Shown: in pieces, positions 1 to 10,400 of the stretch | Layout: every line of letters begins with the position of its first letter | Position numbering within the stretch: position 1 is the first letter of the stretch | Notes under the pieces: generated by a model | Database searches by the model: none | What the model saw: the letters and a program-made list of their open reading frames with translations, nothing else | What the model was told of the DNA's origin: nothing | Translations under genes and position numbers: made by a program | Assembly (NCBI GenBank): GCA_017462265.1 | Contig: JAFTRN010000032.1 | Span: forward strand, 1-39,115 | Reading direction: 5' to 3' | DNA: 39,115 bases | DNA from: Coprobacter sp. | GTDB taxonomy: Bacteria; Bacteroidota; Bacteroidia; Bacteroidales; UBA11471

Positions 1-36
1 CCAACCTAATATATAAACCCCAAAAAACAATTATCA

Positions 37-2517
37 ATGAAAAAGATCTTGTTATCGGCAGCTGCGGCAGCCATGATGCTCGCCTCCTGCCAAGAAGAGA
101 CTTTCGACACCATCTCTTCGAGCGACGAAGTTGTGGTTTCTCTCAATGCCTCTACCCCCGAAGCCATCGCCTTGACGCGTGCTTACGGTGATGAAACCAA
201 CAGCGCAAAAGGTGCCCTCACAAACGTAAACTGGGATAACTACAACCTCCGCTACGTGCTCGAAATTTGGGACGCAGAGGGTGAAAACCTCGTGAAAGAG
301 CGTATGACCGAGGAGAAAGATGTTCCCCAAGACGCCACTTTCAATATCCGCATTACTCCGGGACACACTTACAAATTCGTCCTCTGGGCCGATGTTATCG
401 ACGCTGATGGTAAGAGCCATTACGACATCACCGACCTCAAAAACATCTTGGTCGATGACCATGCTTGCATCAACGACGAGTCGCACGACGCCTACACCCT
501 CGTGAAAAACATCACCGTGACCGACGATACGAAAGAGACGCTCACACTCACCCGTCCTTTCGGTAAAATTCGTGTCGTTACCACAGACCTCAAAGAGTTG
601 AAGCTCGGCAGCAAACCGCAAGCCGTGAAAGTGGCTTATAACGCTACCCGTCCCGCCGCTTACAACGCCTTCACCGGTGAAGTTTCGGGTGAGCTCTCCA
701 CCGTAGAGCACACCGCCGTGTTGTCGCAAGACACCTACGTGGCCGGTCACGACGCTATTGGCGCTGATGGTAAATACGCCAACCAAACCCTCTTCGTAGA
801 TTATATCCTCGCCACCAACGAGCAAAAGCCCGTGAATTTCGAGCTTACCGCCTATGAGGACACGGAGATGGCCAACGTTATTCGCACCTACAAGTTCGAC
901 ACCGATATTCCCGTGCAACGCAACTACCTCACCACCATCATGGGTAACGTGCTCACCACGGCTACCGAATTTACCATCACCATCGACGAGGCCTTCCAAG
1001 GCACTATCGATAGTGATCTCGAAGGCAACAGCACGACCAAAGGTTTTGCTGTAACCAGCAATGGAGAGACTTCCCTCTTCTCTACCCTCGATGAAGCTCT
1101 TGCTGTAGTAACTACCGGCGATATTATCACCATTTCGACTGCCGGAACTTACCAACTCCCCGCCGAGATTAAACTCAATGGTAGCAGCACCGGATCGCTC
1201 ACTTTCAAAGGTAATGGAGATAATACAATTCTTAAATTCGGACCTGCTGGTGGCGCCGATGGTGGTCTCAACTGCTACGCCGATGGTATAGACTTGGTAT
1301 TTGAAAACCTCAAAATAGAATCTCCGGCACACACTGCATATACCGGAGGTTTCGGTAGAGCAGCTTCGGTATTGTTCGAGAATTGTAACTATGTAGGTCA
1401 ATATCGTAACATGGGCCCGACCTCATTTATAAATTGTACCATCGACCCCGAAAACAGCTATATCTATACCGACTATTCCGATTGCACTTTCGACGGTTGT
1501 ACATTCAACTGCTCGGGCGGTAAAGGTATCCAAGTATATAACGATGGCACGACAACCAACACCACCATCGATATCAAGAATTGTACATTCACCGCGGCCA
1601 AACAGGCTCAAACATGGGATGGTAAACCTGTAACCGCTATCGACATCAACAGCAACGGCGAGAAATTTACCGTAAATATTGAAAATACCACCACGACGGG
1701 ATTCCCCAATGGTCTTTTCAGCGGTAACGGACTGTGGAACATCAAAGGCGGTGCCGAAAATGTAACCATCACCATCGACGGCAAAAAAGTAGAATATATC
1801 ACGGTTGACGGTACTCTTTATGGTAACATCAAAGATGCTGTAGGCGCAACAGCTGCGGGTGAAACCTTAAATATTCCTGCCGGCACCTACACCATGCCCA
1901 CCAACTTTGCCGAAGGTGTGACCCTTGTTTGTGACAATGCTGTTTTTGAAGGTACAAGCAGTCTCAATATAAATGGTTCTACTATTATCGGAGCAACTTT
2001 CAGCAGCGATAATGAAAGAACCGCAACCGGCACCATTAATGGAACATTCAAAAGCTGCACATTCGAGGGAAACAGAGCGCTTCGTTATTGCTACGCCGGA
2101 GAAACCACCGTTTTTGAAGATTGCATTTTCGATGGATCGGTTTATGGTGCTCATTTCGATGGCGGTGCCAACGATATAACATTCAGCGGTTGCTCTCTTT
2201 CAGGATTTAACGCTTTTGGTGCTGCAATTACCCAACTCACCCTCGAAAATTGTAAATTTGTTTGTACCGGAAAAAGTAATTACAATGGTGTAAACTTGTG
2301 GGGAGCCACCAAATTGGTCGGTTGCGAATTTACATTTGACGGTAAAGCTGCAACCGAATGGATTGGTCTGAATGGTGCGGATTCTAAAGTAATAGAATTC
2401 GAGAATTGTACCATAAATGGAGAGGCTCTTACTATGGAGACCGCTAAAGCATATTTTAATAATTACGTAGCAGGTGCTAAAGTAACCATTGATGGTGTTG
2501 AATACACGTTGGAATAA
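37..2517 (+). CDS. DUF6562/fimbrillin-like lipoprotein with beta-helix repeats
   Basis: An 826-residue predicted surface or outer-membrane lipoprotein. The N-terminus is a lipoprotein signal ending in the lipobox LASC (Cys at about 18). Residues about 30-320 resemble the DUF6562/fimbrillin-like fold of Bacteroidales, including the strand motif NYLTTIMGNVLT near residue 300 that is typical of these proteins. From about 340 to the end there are two consecutive modules. Each opens with a segment about making or grading a series (TLDEALAVVTTGD, then NIKDAVGATAAGE) and continues into short repeats of the form FENC, FKSCTF, FEDCIF, as in right-handed parallel beta-helices of pectin-lyase-like proteins. 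No catalytic residues are recognisable, so it is more likely adhesive or structural than an enzyme. It is followed by a strong terminator. Start is the ATG in an AT-rich context. The family call is from motif memory. Confidence 0.8.
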   Translation: MKKILLSAAAAAMMLASCQEETFDTISSSDEVVVSLNASTPEAIALTRAYGDETNSAKGALTNVNWDNYNLRYVLEIWDAEGENLVKERMTEEKDVPQDATFNIRITPGHTYKFVLWADVIDADGKSHYDITDLKNILVDDHACINDESHDAYTLVKNITVTDDTKETLTLTRPFGKIRVVTTDLKELKLGSKPQAVKVAYNATRPAAYNAFTGEVSGELSTVEHTAVLSQDTYVAGHDAIGADGKYANQTLFVDYILATNEQKPVNFELTAYEDTEMANVIRTYKFDTDIPVQRNYLTTIMGNVLTTATEFTITIDEAFQGTIDSDLEGNSTTKGFAVTSNGETSLFSTLDEALAVVTTGDIITISTAGTYQLPAEIKLNGSSTGSLTFKGNGDNTILKFGPAGGADGGLNCYADGIDLVFENLKIESPAHTAYTGGFGRAASVLFENCNYVGQYRNMGPTSFINCTIDPENSYIYTDYSDCTFDGCTFNCSGGKGIQVYNDGTTTNTTIDIKNCTFTAAKQAQTWDGKPVTAIDINSNGEKFTVNIENTTTTGFPNGLFSGNGLWNIKGGAENVTITIDGKKVEYITVDGTLYGNIKDAVGATAAGETLNIPAGTYTMPTNFAEGVTLVCDNAVFEGTSSLNINGSTIIGATFSSDNERTATGTINGTFKSCTFEGNRALRYCYAGETTVFEDCIFDGSVYGAHFDGGANDITFSGCSLSGFNAFGAAITQLTLENCKFVCTGKSNYNGVNLWGATKLVGCEFTFDGKAATEWIGLNGADSKVIEFENCTINGEALTMETAKAYFNNYVAGAKVTIDGVEYTLE

Positions 2518-2545
2518 TTTACGATTGATTCTATTTATTATTTAT

Positions 2546-2578
2546 AAACTGCGTCCCTCTCCGGGACGCAGTTTTTTT
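2546..2578 (+). terminator. Rho-independent terminator of the beta-helix lipoprotein gene
   Basis: A perfect 12-bp stem (2546-2557 with 2563-2574) with a 5-nt loop, followed by a run of T. It lies 28 bases after the stop codon. Confidence 0.9.
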
Positions 2579-2728
2579 CATTAATCATTATAGCTCAATA
2601 CCTAAAAGGATTACCTAACGGCTATTTTATTATTTTATCACATAAATAATCACAAAAAGTTTTTCTAAGCATCAGAAATAAGAATATAAAAAATCAAAAC
2701 CGATAGTTTCACAATCATTCATTATACG

Positions 2729-2736
2729 TAACTTTG
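2729..2736 (+). promoter_or_regulatory. Bacteroidales -7 box upstream of the PL11 gene
   Basis: TAACTTTG matches the TAnnTTTG consensus of the primary Bacteroidetes sigma factor, 19 bases before the ATG. The -33 element is weak (GTTT at 2706-2709, 19-nt spacer). The rest of 2579-2728 is AT-rich with nothing else recognisable. Confidence 0.6.
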
Positions 2737-2755
2737 GCTCGAAAAATAAAAGGCT

Positions 2756-5700
2756 ATGAAAAACAAACTGCTACTCCTATTATTTGCAAGTATATTCGCA
2801 CTTTCGGCGCAAGCCCGAAGTCCCCAACGAGAAAAGTTAGATCGTGGAGTTGTGGCCGTGAAAACCTCGGCCGGAGTATTTATCAGTTGGAGATACTTGG
2901 GTGGCGACAGCCCATCGTGCGGATTCAACATCTATCGCGATGGTGTGAAACTCAACAGCGAGCCTATCAGCACATCGACCAACTATATCGACGCGTCGGG
3001 TAGCACCTCATCGACCTATGTCGTGAAGCGTGTCGATTATGGAAAAGAGAGCGACGCGTCATCGGAGTGCGGCGTATGGAGCACGTTCTACAAAACCATT
3101 CCACTCAATAGGCCAGCCGCGGGTGTCACCCCACCCTATACCGTGACCAACGTACTCAACGGTGAAAAATACACCGAGAATTACCCCAACGGACAATATT
3201 ACTCATACACCCCGTGCAGTTGCAGTGTGGGTGATGTAGATGGCGATGGGCAGTATGAAATCATACTGAAATGGGAACCTACCAATATGAAAGACAACTC
3301 GCTCTATGGCTATACGGGCAATGTATATCTCGATTGTTACGAAATGGAGGGCACTCATTTGTGGCGCATCGACTTAGGTCGCAATATACGAGCCGGCAAT
3401 CACTATACCCAATTTATGGTTTATGACCTCGACGGCGACGGAAAGGCCGAAGTGGCTTGTAAAACAGCACCCGGCACAATCGACGGCACGGGAAAAGCCG
3501 TATTGTTGGGAAACGACTCCATCAATGCCGACTATCGCAACAGCAAAGGTATGGTCATCACCGGCTCGGAATACCTGACCGTGTTCAATGGCGAGACCGG
3601 AGCTGAGATCACAACCGTATATTATGATCCCCCCCGTGGCAGTGTATCGGCCTGGGGTAACGACTCGTATGGCAACCGATCCGAGCGTTACCTCGCCTGT
3701 ATCGCCTATCTCGATGGTATGAAACCGAGCCTCGTAATGTGTCGTGGCTATTACGAACGTGCCGCACTGGCCGCATACGACTTCGATGGAACAAGCCTGA
3801 AACAGCGTTGGCTACACGACTCCAAAGCGCCGGGCACCGGAGCTTACGGGCAGGGTAATCACAATCTTTCCGTGGGCGATGTAGATGAAGACGGCTACGA
3901 CGAAATCGTGTATGGAGCTTGTGTGATCGACGAGGACGGAAGTCTGCTCTATCGTACCGGGTGGGGACATGGCGATGCCATGCACCTATCGGATATGGAC
4001 CCCGATATTCCGGGATTGGAGGTGTTTTGCGTACACGAGGAAACCACCGCCGAATATGGCTGGGAAATGCACAAAGCAGGGACCGGAGAATTGCTTTATG
4101 GTGAATTTACAGGGAGCGATGTAGGCCGTGGTGTAGCAGCCGACATCGATGCCAACTACCGAGGTTTCGAGGCCTGGACCAGCGAAGGCGGTATAGTAAC
4201 CTGCAAAGGCAAAAGCATCAGCGGTTCTCGCCCATCGATGAATTTCAGAGTATATTGGGACGGAGACTTGCAAGACGAGTTGTTCGATCGCAGCGTCATT
4301 ACGAAATGGAGTTCTTCAAAAAGAAAAGCCCAAACATTGATAGACCTATCGAAATATGGTAATGCCACCGACTGCGCAGTCGTGAAATACACCCCCAATA
4401 TACAAGCCGACCTATTCGGCGATTGGCGTGAAGAGGTTGTACTATGGAACGATAAAGACTCTTCGTCGTTGGTGCTGTTTACCACCACGACCCCGACACA
4501 ATATCGCATACCTACCCTCATGCACGACCATATATATCGCATGGCCATCGCTTGGCAGAATGTGGCCTATAATCAACCACCCCACTTGGGTTATTATATC
4601 GGCGACGGCGATATAGAGCACGCACGTCTCACCAAGGTGAGCAAGGGCGAGCGCACGCAGACCGTGGGCATATATATGCCTATCGACACCATTTCATTCC
4701 GATGGGATAGATGCGATGGCGTGGAATTCAACAAATCACTGCCCAGTGGTATCACCTACAAGTATGTAGAAGAAGACCATACCATACATATCTATGGCAC
4801 CCCTCGGGTAGCCGGCACTTTCACCGTAGAGCTTACAGCCATGGGAAATCCCGTAGCCGATGCGGTAGAGACACTGACGTTTGTCGTACTGCCCGAAGAT
4901 GAAATTACGACCATCGCCGAATACCGATTTGATGAGACCTCGGGCGACAAAGCCGCAAACAATATCTCGGGCGAGGCTACAGCGTCGAATTTCACACCGC
5001 TATGGGATTGGGGGGTGAAAAACGGTGCCATTTCTTTCCGTAATGCCACCGATTCGATGAGCTGTATGAGCCAAGAAGTATATGATCAACTGGGCAAAAT
5101 CAATACCGAATCGTTTACCATCTCGATGTGGATAAAAACATCGCGCACGGCACAAAATTTCCTTTATCTATGTGGAGACAATGGTTCGAACATACGCATA
5201 GAGTTTACCACAACATTCCAATTTGCCATCAACGACGGGACCTCCGAGACAAAGACCATGATACGTAGCGCGTCGTTCCTCGATGATACTTGGCATCACC
5301 TCGTATGCGCTCGCGACCGCAACGACCAAAAACTCTATGTGTATATCGATGGCGATCGCATCGGGACATATACCGACAGATGTGGCGATTTGGCCCTGAA
5401 CAAGCTATATATCGGCGCACGCGAAGGTGGCGCCCCCTATCGTGGAGAAATAGATGAACTGACCATCAGTACCGGCGCCATGAACGAGCGGCAAGCAACC
5501 GAGCTGTATAGCCAAACCGCACCATCGGGCATCACCGAAGTAGAGGAAACAAATATGAAGGTATCGGTATATCCCACGCAATTTAGCAATCAGATACAGC
5601 TACGATTCGATAATGCCGATAATGGTATGGCAAGTGTTGTGTTGTATAATATGTGTGGTACAGCGGTATTTACACGCGAATATATGGTGTATGGGGATAA

Positions 5701-5803
5701 TATCATAAATATAAGCGGCCTCGATATGCTACCCGATGGCTTGTACACACTATGTATCACCCATGCTACCGGAGAAAGAGAAATTCTGAAATTGATAAAA
5801 TAA
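2756..5803 (+). CDS. PL11 rhamnogalacturonan lyase with LamG domain and T9SS sorting signal
   Basis: A 1015-residue secreted enzyme expected to cleave the rhamnogalacturonan I backbone by beta-elimination. A signal peptide (about 1-20, ending LSAQA) precedes a PL11 catalytic region: an N-terminal Ig-like strand module with the motif RGVVAVKTSAGVFISWRYLG, then an eight-bladed propeller with repeated calcium-binding loops such as GDVDGDGQYE, YDLDGDGKAE and GDVDEDGYDE. Residues about 640-720 form an Ig-like linker, about 725-905 a LamG/concanavalin-like domain, probably carbohydrate-binding. The last 80 residues, starting near VSVYPTQFSNQ and ending REILKLIK, form a type A C-terminal sorting domain of the type IX secretion system, so the enzyme should be exported across the outer membrane and attached to or released from the cell surface. 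It converges on the PL1 gene with a shared terminator. Confidence 0.93.
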   Translation: MKNKLLLLLFASIFALSAQARSPQREKLDRGVVAVKTSAGVFISWRYLGGDSPSCGFNIYRDGVKLNSEPISTSTNYIDASGSTSSTYVVKRVDYGKESDASSECGVWSTFYKTIPLNRPAAGVTPPYTVTNVLNGEKYTENYPNGQYYSYTPCSCSVGDVDGDGQYEIILKWEPTNMKDNSLYGYTGNVYLDCYEMEGTHLWRIDLGRNIRAGNHYTQFMVYDLDGDGKAEVACKTAPGTIDGTGKAVLLGNDSINADYRNSKGMVITGSEYLTVFNGETGAEITTVYYDPPRGSVSAWGNDSYGNRSERYLACIAYLDGMKPSLVMCRGYYERAALAAYDFDGTSLKQRWLHDSKAPGTGAYGQGNHNLSVGDVDEDGYDEIVYGACVIDEDGSLLYRTGWGHGDAMHLSDMDPDIPGLEVFCVHEETTAEYGWEMHKAGTGELLYGEFTGSDVGRGVAADIDANYRGFEAWTSEGGIVTCKGKSISGSRPSMNFRVYWDGDLQDELFDRSVITKWSSSKRKAQTLIDLSKYGNATDCAVVKYTPNIQADLFGDWREEVVLWNDKDSSSLVLFTTTTPTQYRIPTLMHDHIYRMAIAWQNVAYNQPPHLGYYIGDGDIEHARLTKVSKGERTQTVGIYMPIDTISFRWDRCDGVEFNKSLPSGITYKYVEEDHTIHIYGTPRVAGTFTVELTAMGNPVADAVETLTFVVLPEDEITTIAEYRFDETSGDKAANNISGEATASNFTPLWDWGVKNGAISFRNATDSMSCMSQEVYDQLGKINTESFTISMWIKTSRTAQNFLYLCGDNGSNIRIEFTTTFQFAINDGTSETKTMIRSASFLDDTWHHLVCARDRNDQKLYVYIDGDRIGTYTDRCGDLALNKLYIGAREGGAPYRGEIDELTISTGAMNERQATELYSQTAPSGITEVEETNMKVSVYPTQFSNQIQLRFDNADNGMASVVLYNMCGTAVFTREYMVYGDNIINISGLDMLPDGLYTLCITHATGEREILKLIK

Positions 5804-5825
5804 ATATCTGTATAAGAAAGAGATC

Positions 5826-5857
5826 ACAACGAGCCAACCGATAAGTTGGCTCGTTGT
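5826..5857. terminator. Bidirectional terminator between PL11 and PL1 genes
   Basis: A perfect 13-bp stem (5826-5838 with 5845-5857) with a 6-nt loop lies between the two convergent stop codons and can serve both strands, although the T-runs are short. Confidence 0.75.
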
Positions 5858-5859
5858 TG

Positions 5860-7257
5860 TTATTTTGCACATAGGCTGTTGAGGTACTCTTCGAGCCAGG
5901 TGTAACCGCTCGGAGCTATCTTGTTGCGGTCGGCGGCTTTGCGACGATTGAGCTTATGAGCACGCTCCCACTCATCGGGCATACCATCGTGGTCGGTATC
6001 GATGGGGGCCGGCTCGCTTTTCAATTCACACCACCCTCCTACATCGTTTTGAGAATCGATAATACCACATTTACCGGCCGACAAGACAGCCGATTTCTGT
6101 GCCCGATATGTCGCGCCCTCGTATGTAGCAGTCCCGGTACGTACATCATTGACTATGCGTGTATCGATAGCGTCGCGCCGAGGTAACGTCGCACCGGCAT
6201 TTTCGAGTACTGAAAGGTAAGCCTCTTCGGCAGTCTCTTCGACAATAGGCATTGAGGGCCAAGGCTCGACACGACGTACCTTCTGCACTCCATCGGCCAT
6301 TCCCGACATTTGCACACCACCGTTCCAATTATCGGCCGTAACTTCGGGTGCACCCACGACATAATTATCGGCCACATACCAACTGCCATAATCGGCCTCG
6401 TGACGATACGATGGGTTCACAATACGCCACGAAACCGGTCCCGGAAGTGTTGCCGGACCCGGTTTATAATAGTTGGCCACAAAATTTATGTCAAAGCCAT
6501 CGTGACGATGAGCCTTATCGTATTTTTCGCCACCATAACAGCTGTTATAGCCCCAATTATACAACACGTTATTGCGATAGTCGTTGTATCCACCACCCGA
6601 TGCAAAGCGAGGATTGCGACTGGAATTATGGGCTATCAGATTGTGATGATATGTGCTATAATCCGACCCCCATATACCGCCAAATCCGTGCGTGCCTTTT
6701 TTATGATTGGAGTTGAACAGGCTCTCGGTAATCATGCACCATTGTATAGTTACATTTTTACAAAGATATATCGACACCCCCTCATCGACACTCCAACTTG
6801 CCGACACGTGATCTAAAATAATATTTTTCAATCCCGGGCCCCCGCTTATGGCATCGGTATTATTGCCGTTCTCATCACCAAGGCGCACCCGTATATAGCG
6901 TATTATCACCTCATCGGCATTGATTATCAAAGGATAGCGTTTTATACAGATACCATCGCCCGGGGCGGTCTGTCCGGCAATGGTGATATAGGGGTGAGTT
7001 ATGCGCAATGGCGATTGCAAATCGATAGTTCCCGATACACGAAATACCACGGTACGAGGCTCTTCGGCCTCAACGGCAGCCCGTAAACTACCCTCGCCCG
7101 AATCGTTGAGATTGGTTACTTCACACACGATACCCCCACGACCGCCAACCGTGTATTTGCCATACCCCTCGGCTGTAGGGAAGGCCAATAATTCCTGTGC
7201 CATCGCTGAAAGCACACTTACACACAACACAATGCAAAGAATTATAACTCGTTTCAT
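5860..7257 (-). CDS. PL1 family pectate lyase
   Basis: A 465-residue secreted pectate lyase that would cleave polygalacturonate by beta-elimination. The signal peptide is about residues 1-21 (VLSAMAQ). The core starts with FPTAEGYGKYTVGGRGG and runs through parallel beta-helix motifs typical of PL1 subfamily 2: VFRVSGTIDL, ITIAGQTAPGDGICIK, IIRYIRVRLGD, ILDHVSASWSVDEG and NSSRNPRFASGGGYNDYRN, the last with the conserved RNPR that carries the catalytic arginine in this family. Near the C-terminus is a calcium-binding-like loop DTDHDGMPDEWE, common in Bacteroidetes pectate lyases. The ATG at 7257 is chosen over an upstream in-frame ATG at 7275 because it begins directly with a positively charged signal peptide. 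The gene is divergent from the HTCS regulator, so the shared 146-bp region may hold an operator. Confidence 0.92.
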   Translation of the reverse strand: MKRVIILCIVLCVSVLSAMAQELLAFPTAEGYGKYTVGGRGGIVCEVTNLNDSGEGSLRAAVEAEEPRTVVFRVSGTIDLQSPLRITHPYITIAGQTAPGDGICIKRYPLIINADEVIIRYIRVRLGDENGNNTDAISGGPGLKNIILDHVSASWSVDEGVSIYLCKNVTIQWCMITESLFNSNHKKGTHGFGGIWGSDYSTYHHNLIAHNSSRNPRFASGGGYNDYRNNVLYNWGYNSCYGGEKYDKAHRHDGFDINFVANYYKPGPATLPGPVSWRIVNPSYRHEADYGSWYVADNYVVGAPEVTADNWNGGVQMSGMADGVQKVRRVEPWPSMPIVEETAEEAYLSVLENAGATLPRRDAIDTRIVNDVRTGTATYEGATYRAQKSAVLSAGKCGIIDSQNDVGGWCELKSEPAPIDTDHDGMPDEWERAHKLNRRKAADRNKIAPSGYTWLEEYLNSLCAK

Positions 7258-7374
7258 ACGTTTGTATTTTATCACTATGCAAATTACGACAAAAAAAGGT
7301 AGATATCAAAGTAGATAAAATCAAAAAACAAGAGTTTCTTGATACAGCTTCTTAGATTTCTCACGATTTATAGC

Positions 7375-7382
7375 TAAATTTG
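7375..7382 (+). promoter_or_regulatory. -7 box of the HTCS regulator gene
   Basis: TAAATTTG fits TAnnTTTG and ends 21 bases before ATG 7404. It covers an in-frame TTG at 7380, which argues that translation starts at 7404 and not there. No clear -33 box. Confidence 0.55.
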
Positions 7383-7403
7383 CACCATATCACGCAAAAG
7401 TTT

Positions 7404-10400
7404 ATGTACAAATATATAGTCACTATTCTGTTTCTGATTATAAGCCTTGTGACCTCGGCACAAAGTTTATTACACGTCAAGCACTACTCTACCGAGGACG
7501 GCCTGTCGCAGAATATAGTACAATGTATCACACAAGACAACGACGGGTATATATGGCTGGCAACTTGGAATGGGCTGGAAAAATTTGATGGGTATCAATT
7601 CCGTAACTATAAATCGTATCCTACCGATACGGTACGCCTTGATTATAATCGAATTATTTATATAAAGAAGGGCTTTGGCACCCATATATGGTGTCAGACC
7701 TATAGTGGCAAAGTATATCTTTTCGATAGCAAGACCGAGCAATATTACAACGTACTACATGAGCCCGAAAATCGTTTCTATGGCGACCGAATATCGAAGC
7801 TCATACCCATGGACAAAGGGGTGATGTGGATTATAAATCCTGAGGGAAAGCACTACAGAATAGACGAGCATAAATGTATGACCGACCGTGAAATGGCAGT
7901 GCCATACACAATATTACCCTCAGATAACCACACTTACACCATAGCCGATGATGCTTGGGGTAACGAGTGGATATTGACCAATCACGGCACCTATGAATAT
8001 GGTAAAAACATAGCGACAAAAGAGATATTCCAATATATCGCAAGTAGTAATACACATACCTATTTCGCCACAGAAAATGAGGTTTTCGCATACACCCCTA
8101 CGATAGGTATACATAAAATAGAAGAGATAGGACACTTAGAGCGTATCGATGGCTTGCATATCTTATCCGATGGAAACTTGTCTATCGCCACAAATACGGC
8201 CTTGATTATCTACAACACCGGTGAAAACTCGGTGAGAAAAATCGATTATCGACAACGTGAATTACAAATATCCCTAATATACGATACGAGCGACGGCGCT
8301 ATATGGACCTTTAACGGCACGAATGAGGTATTACGTGCCGCATCGGGCGACAATAGTTTTCAATCAATAAAATTTGTCGAGAGTAGCAGTCCTCGTAACT
8401 GTTTTATACACGAAGACTCATTCGGCTGCGTGTGGGTACAACACCCCAACGGCCATTTCTCGTATTACGACAAACAAGCCAACATACTGCGACAAGCCAG
8501 GTATCGTGAGAACGGTGAAGAGAAGATTTACCACGACCCCGGTCGCAATTTCTTTATAGACCGGGATAATAATTTATGGCTTTGCGGTAAGTCGGGATTT
8601 GATTACCTGAATTTCACACACCGAAACTATGACCTTATCGGGAAAAACGGAGATATAAGAGGGTTATTCATTGACTCGCATCAGCACTTGTGGAGAGCCG
8701 ACAAAGAGGGTATAATATCACTATACGACCTCGATGGGGCATATATCGGAAATCTCTCGGCCGATGGTAATATCGTAGCTGATAATCGTGTGGTTTTCGG
8801 CTCGAACGCCTATGCCTTTTTTGAAGATCGACTGCATCGTATATGGATAGGCACCAAAGAACATGGGCTATACATCGCTACGCCCATACATAATAAGAAA
8901 TATCGTATCGTTCATTACCAAAACAATTCTCAGACGTACGGACTTTGCGAAAATTCCATTTATGCCATTACTGCGGACAAACTCGGCCGTATATGGATAG
9001 GAACATACGGAGGTGGTGTACACCTTGTGGAGAATCCCTATACCGACAATCTGCGATTTATACATCATCGCAATAAATGGGCGGACTACCCCCAAGAAGC
9101 CTTGAAAGTGAGGAGCATTTTATCGCTCGACAATGGGGTAATATTAGCCGGAACAACCGGGGGATTATTGACTTTCGGTGCAAATTTTGCTCAACCCGAC
9201 GAGGTAAAATTCTATCTAAACCGACGTTGCCAAGAGCAGACAAGCAGCCTGAGCAACAACGATGTAATGTATATATATCGTAGAAAAAACGGAGACTTAT
9301 ATATCGTACCATATAGCGGAGGTATAAGCCGTATCGAAAGTCATAATCTACTGACCGACAGTCTGTCTTTTACACACTATAACCGCCAAAACGGATTACC
9401 CTCGGACCTCGCGTACTCCTTGATAGAAGACGATGATCGCAACTTGTGGATTATATTCGAGAACAGTATCTGCCAATACAATCCCGAGAGCGGTACTACC
9501 GATATATACAATCACTACAACCTACACACAACCCTGCCTATTACCGAGTGTCCTCCGATACTCGATAAAATGGGACGTATGTATATAGGACTGGAAAGCG
9601 GATTATTGCGACTGAACATCGCCCATCTGCAAAAAAGTTGTATCACTCCTCCCATCGTATTTACCCGCATTACCAGTCAGAACGACGACGGACAAAAAGA
9701 GGTATCACCCATCATAGGCAATAAGCTGATACTGAATCCACAACAAAGAAATATCAACATAGGATTTGTAGCACTGGACTACACCAACCCCACCGCCATA
9801 CACTATGCCTATCGCTTGCAGGGTATCAATAACTCGTGGAATAACTTGCAAGGAAACCATACAGTGAGCTTTGCCGGCCTCCCGGCGGGGAATTGGAATC
9901 TCGAAGTGCGCTCGACCAACGGTGACGGCGTATGGGTGGACAATACCCACACATTGACCATCGTAGCAGAGCCCACTTTCAGAGAAACCCCATGGGCTGT
10001 TCTACTATATATATTCATCGGAATCTGCATCATAGCACTCATTACCGGCATATTCCTATACATAAGCAATCTGCGTCGCAGTGTAAGCATCGAGCAACAA
10101 GTAACCCAACTTAAACTGCGCTTTTTCACCGATATATCGCATGAACTTCGTACCCCGCTCACCCTCATCAGCGCTCCGATAGAAGAGACATTACAGCACG
10201 AGCAACTCACCGAGGAGGGTAGAAAAAACTTAGAGACCGCACAACGCAACACACACCGTATGTTGCGACTTATCAACCAGATATTGGATTTCAGAAAAAT
10301 ACAAAACGACAAGATGCGTCTCTATATACGCAATGTAGATATAGCCGAATTGTTGCAACATACATTCGAATCGTTCGAGCATTTGGCCGGTGAGCATCGC

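Noticed and set aside
52..1401. 449-codon reverse-strand frame under the lipoprotein gene
   Set aside because: It is an antisense shadow caused by the strong codon bias of the real gene; it has no signal peptide, family motif or promoter.
7380..7403. TTG start giving eight extra residues for the HTCS protein
   Set aside because: The TTG lies inside the -7 box; ATG 7404 begins a normal signal peptide.
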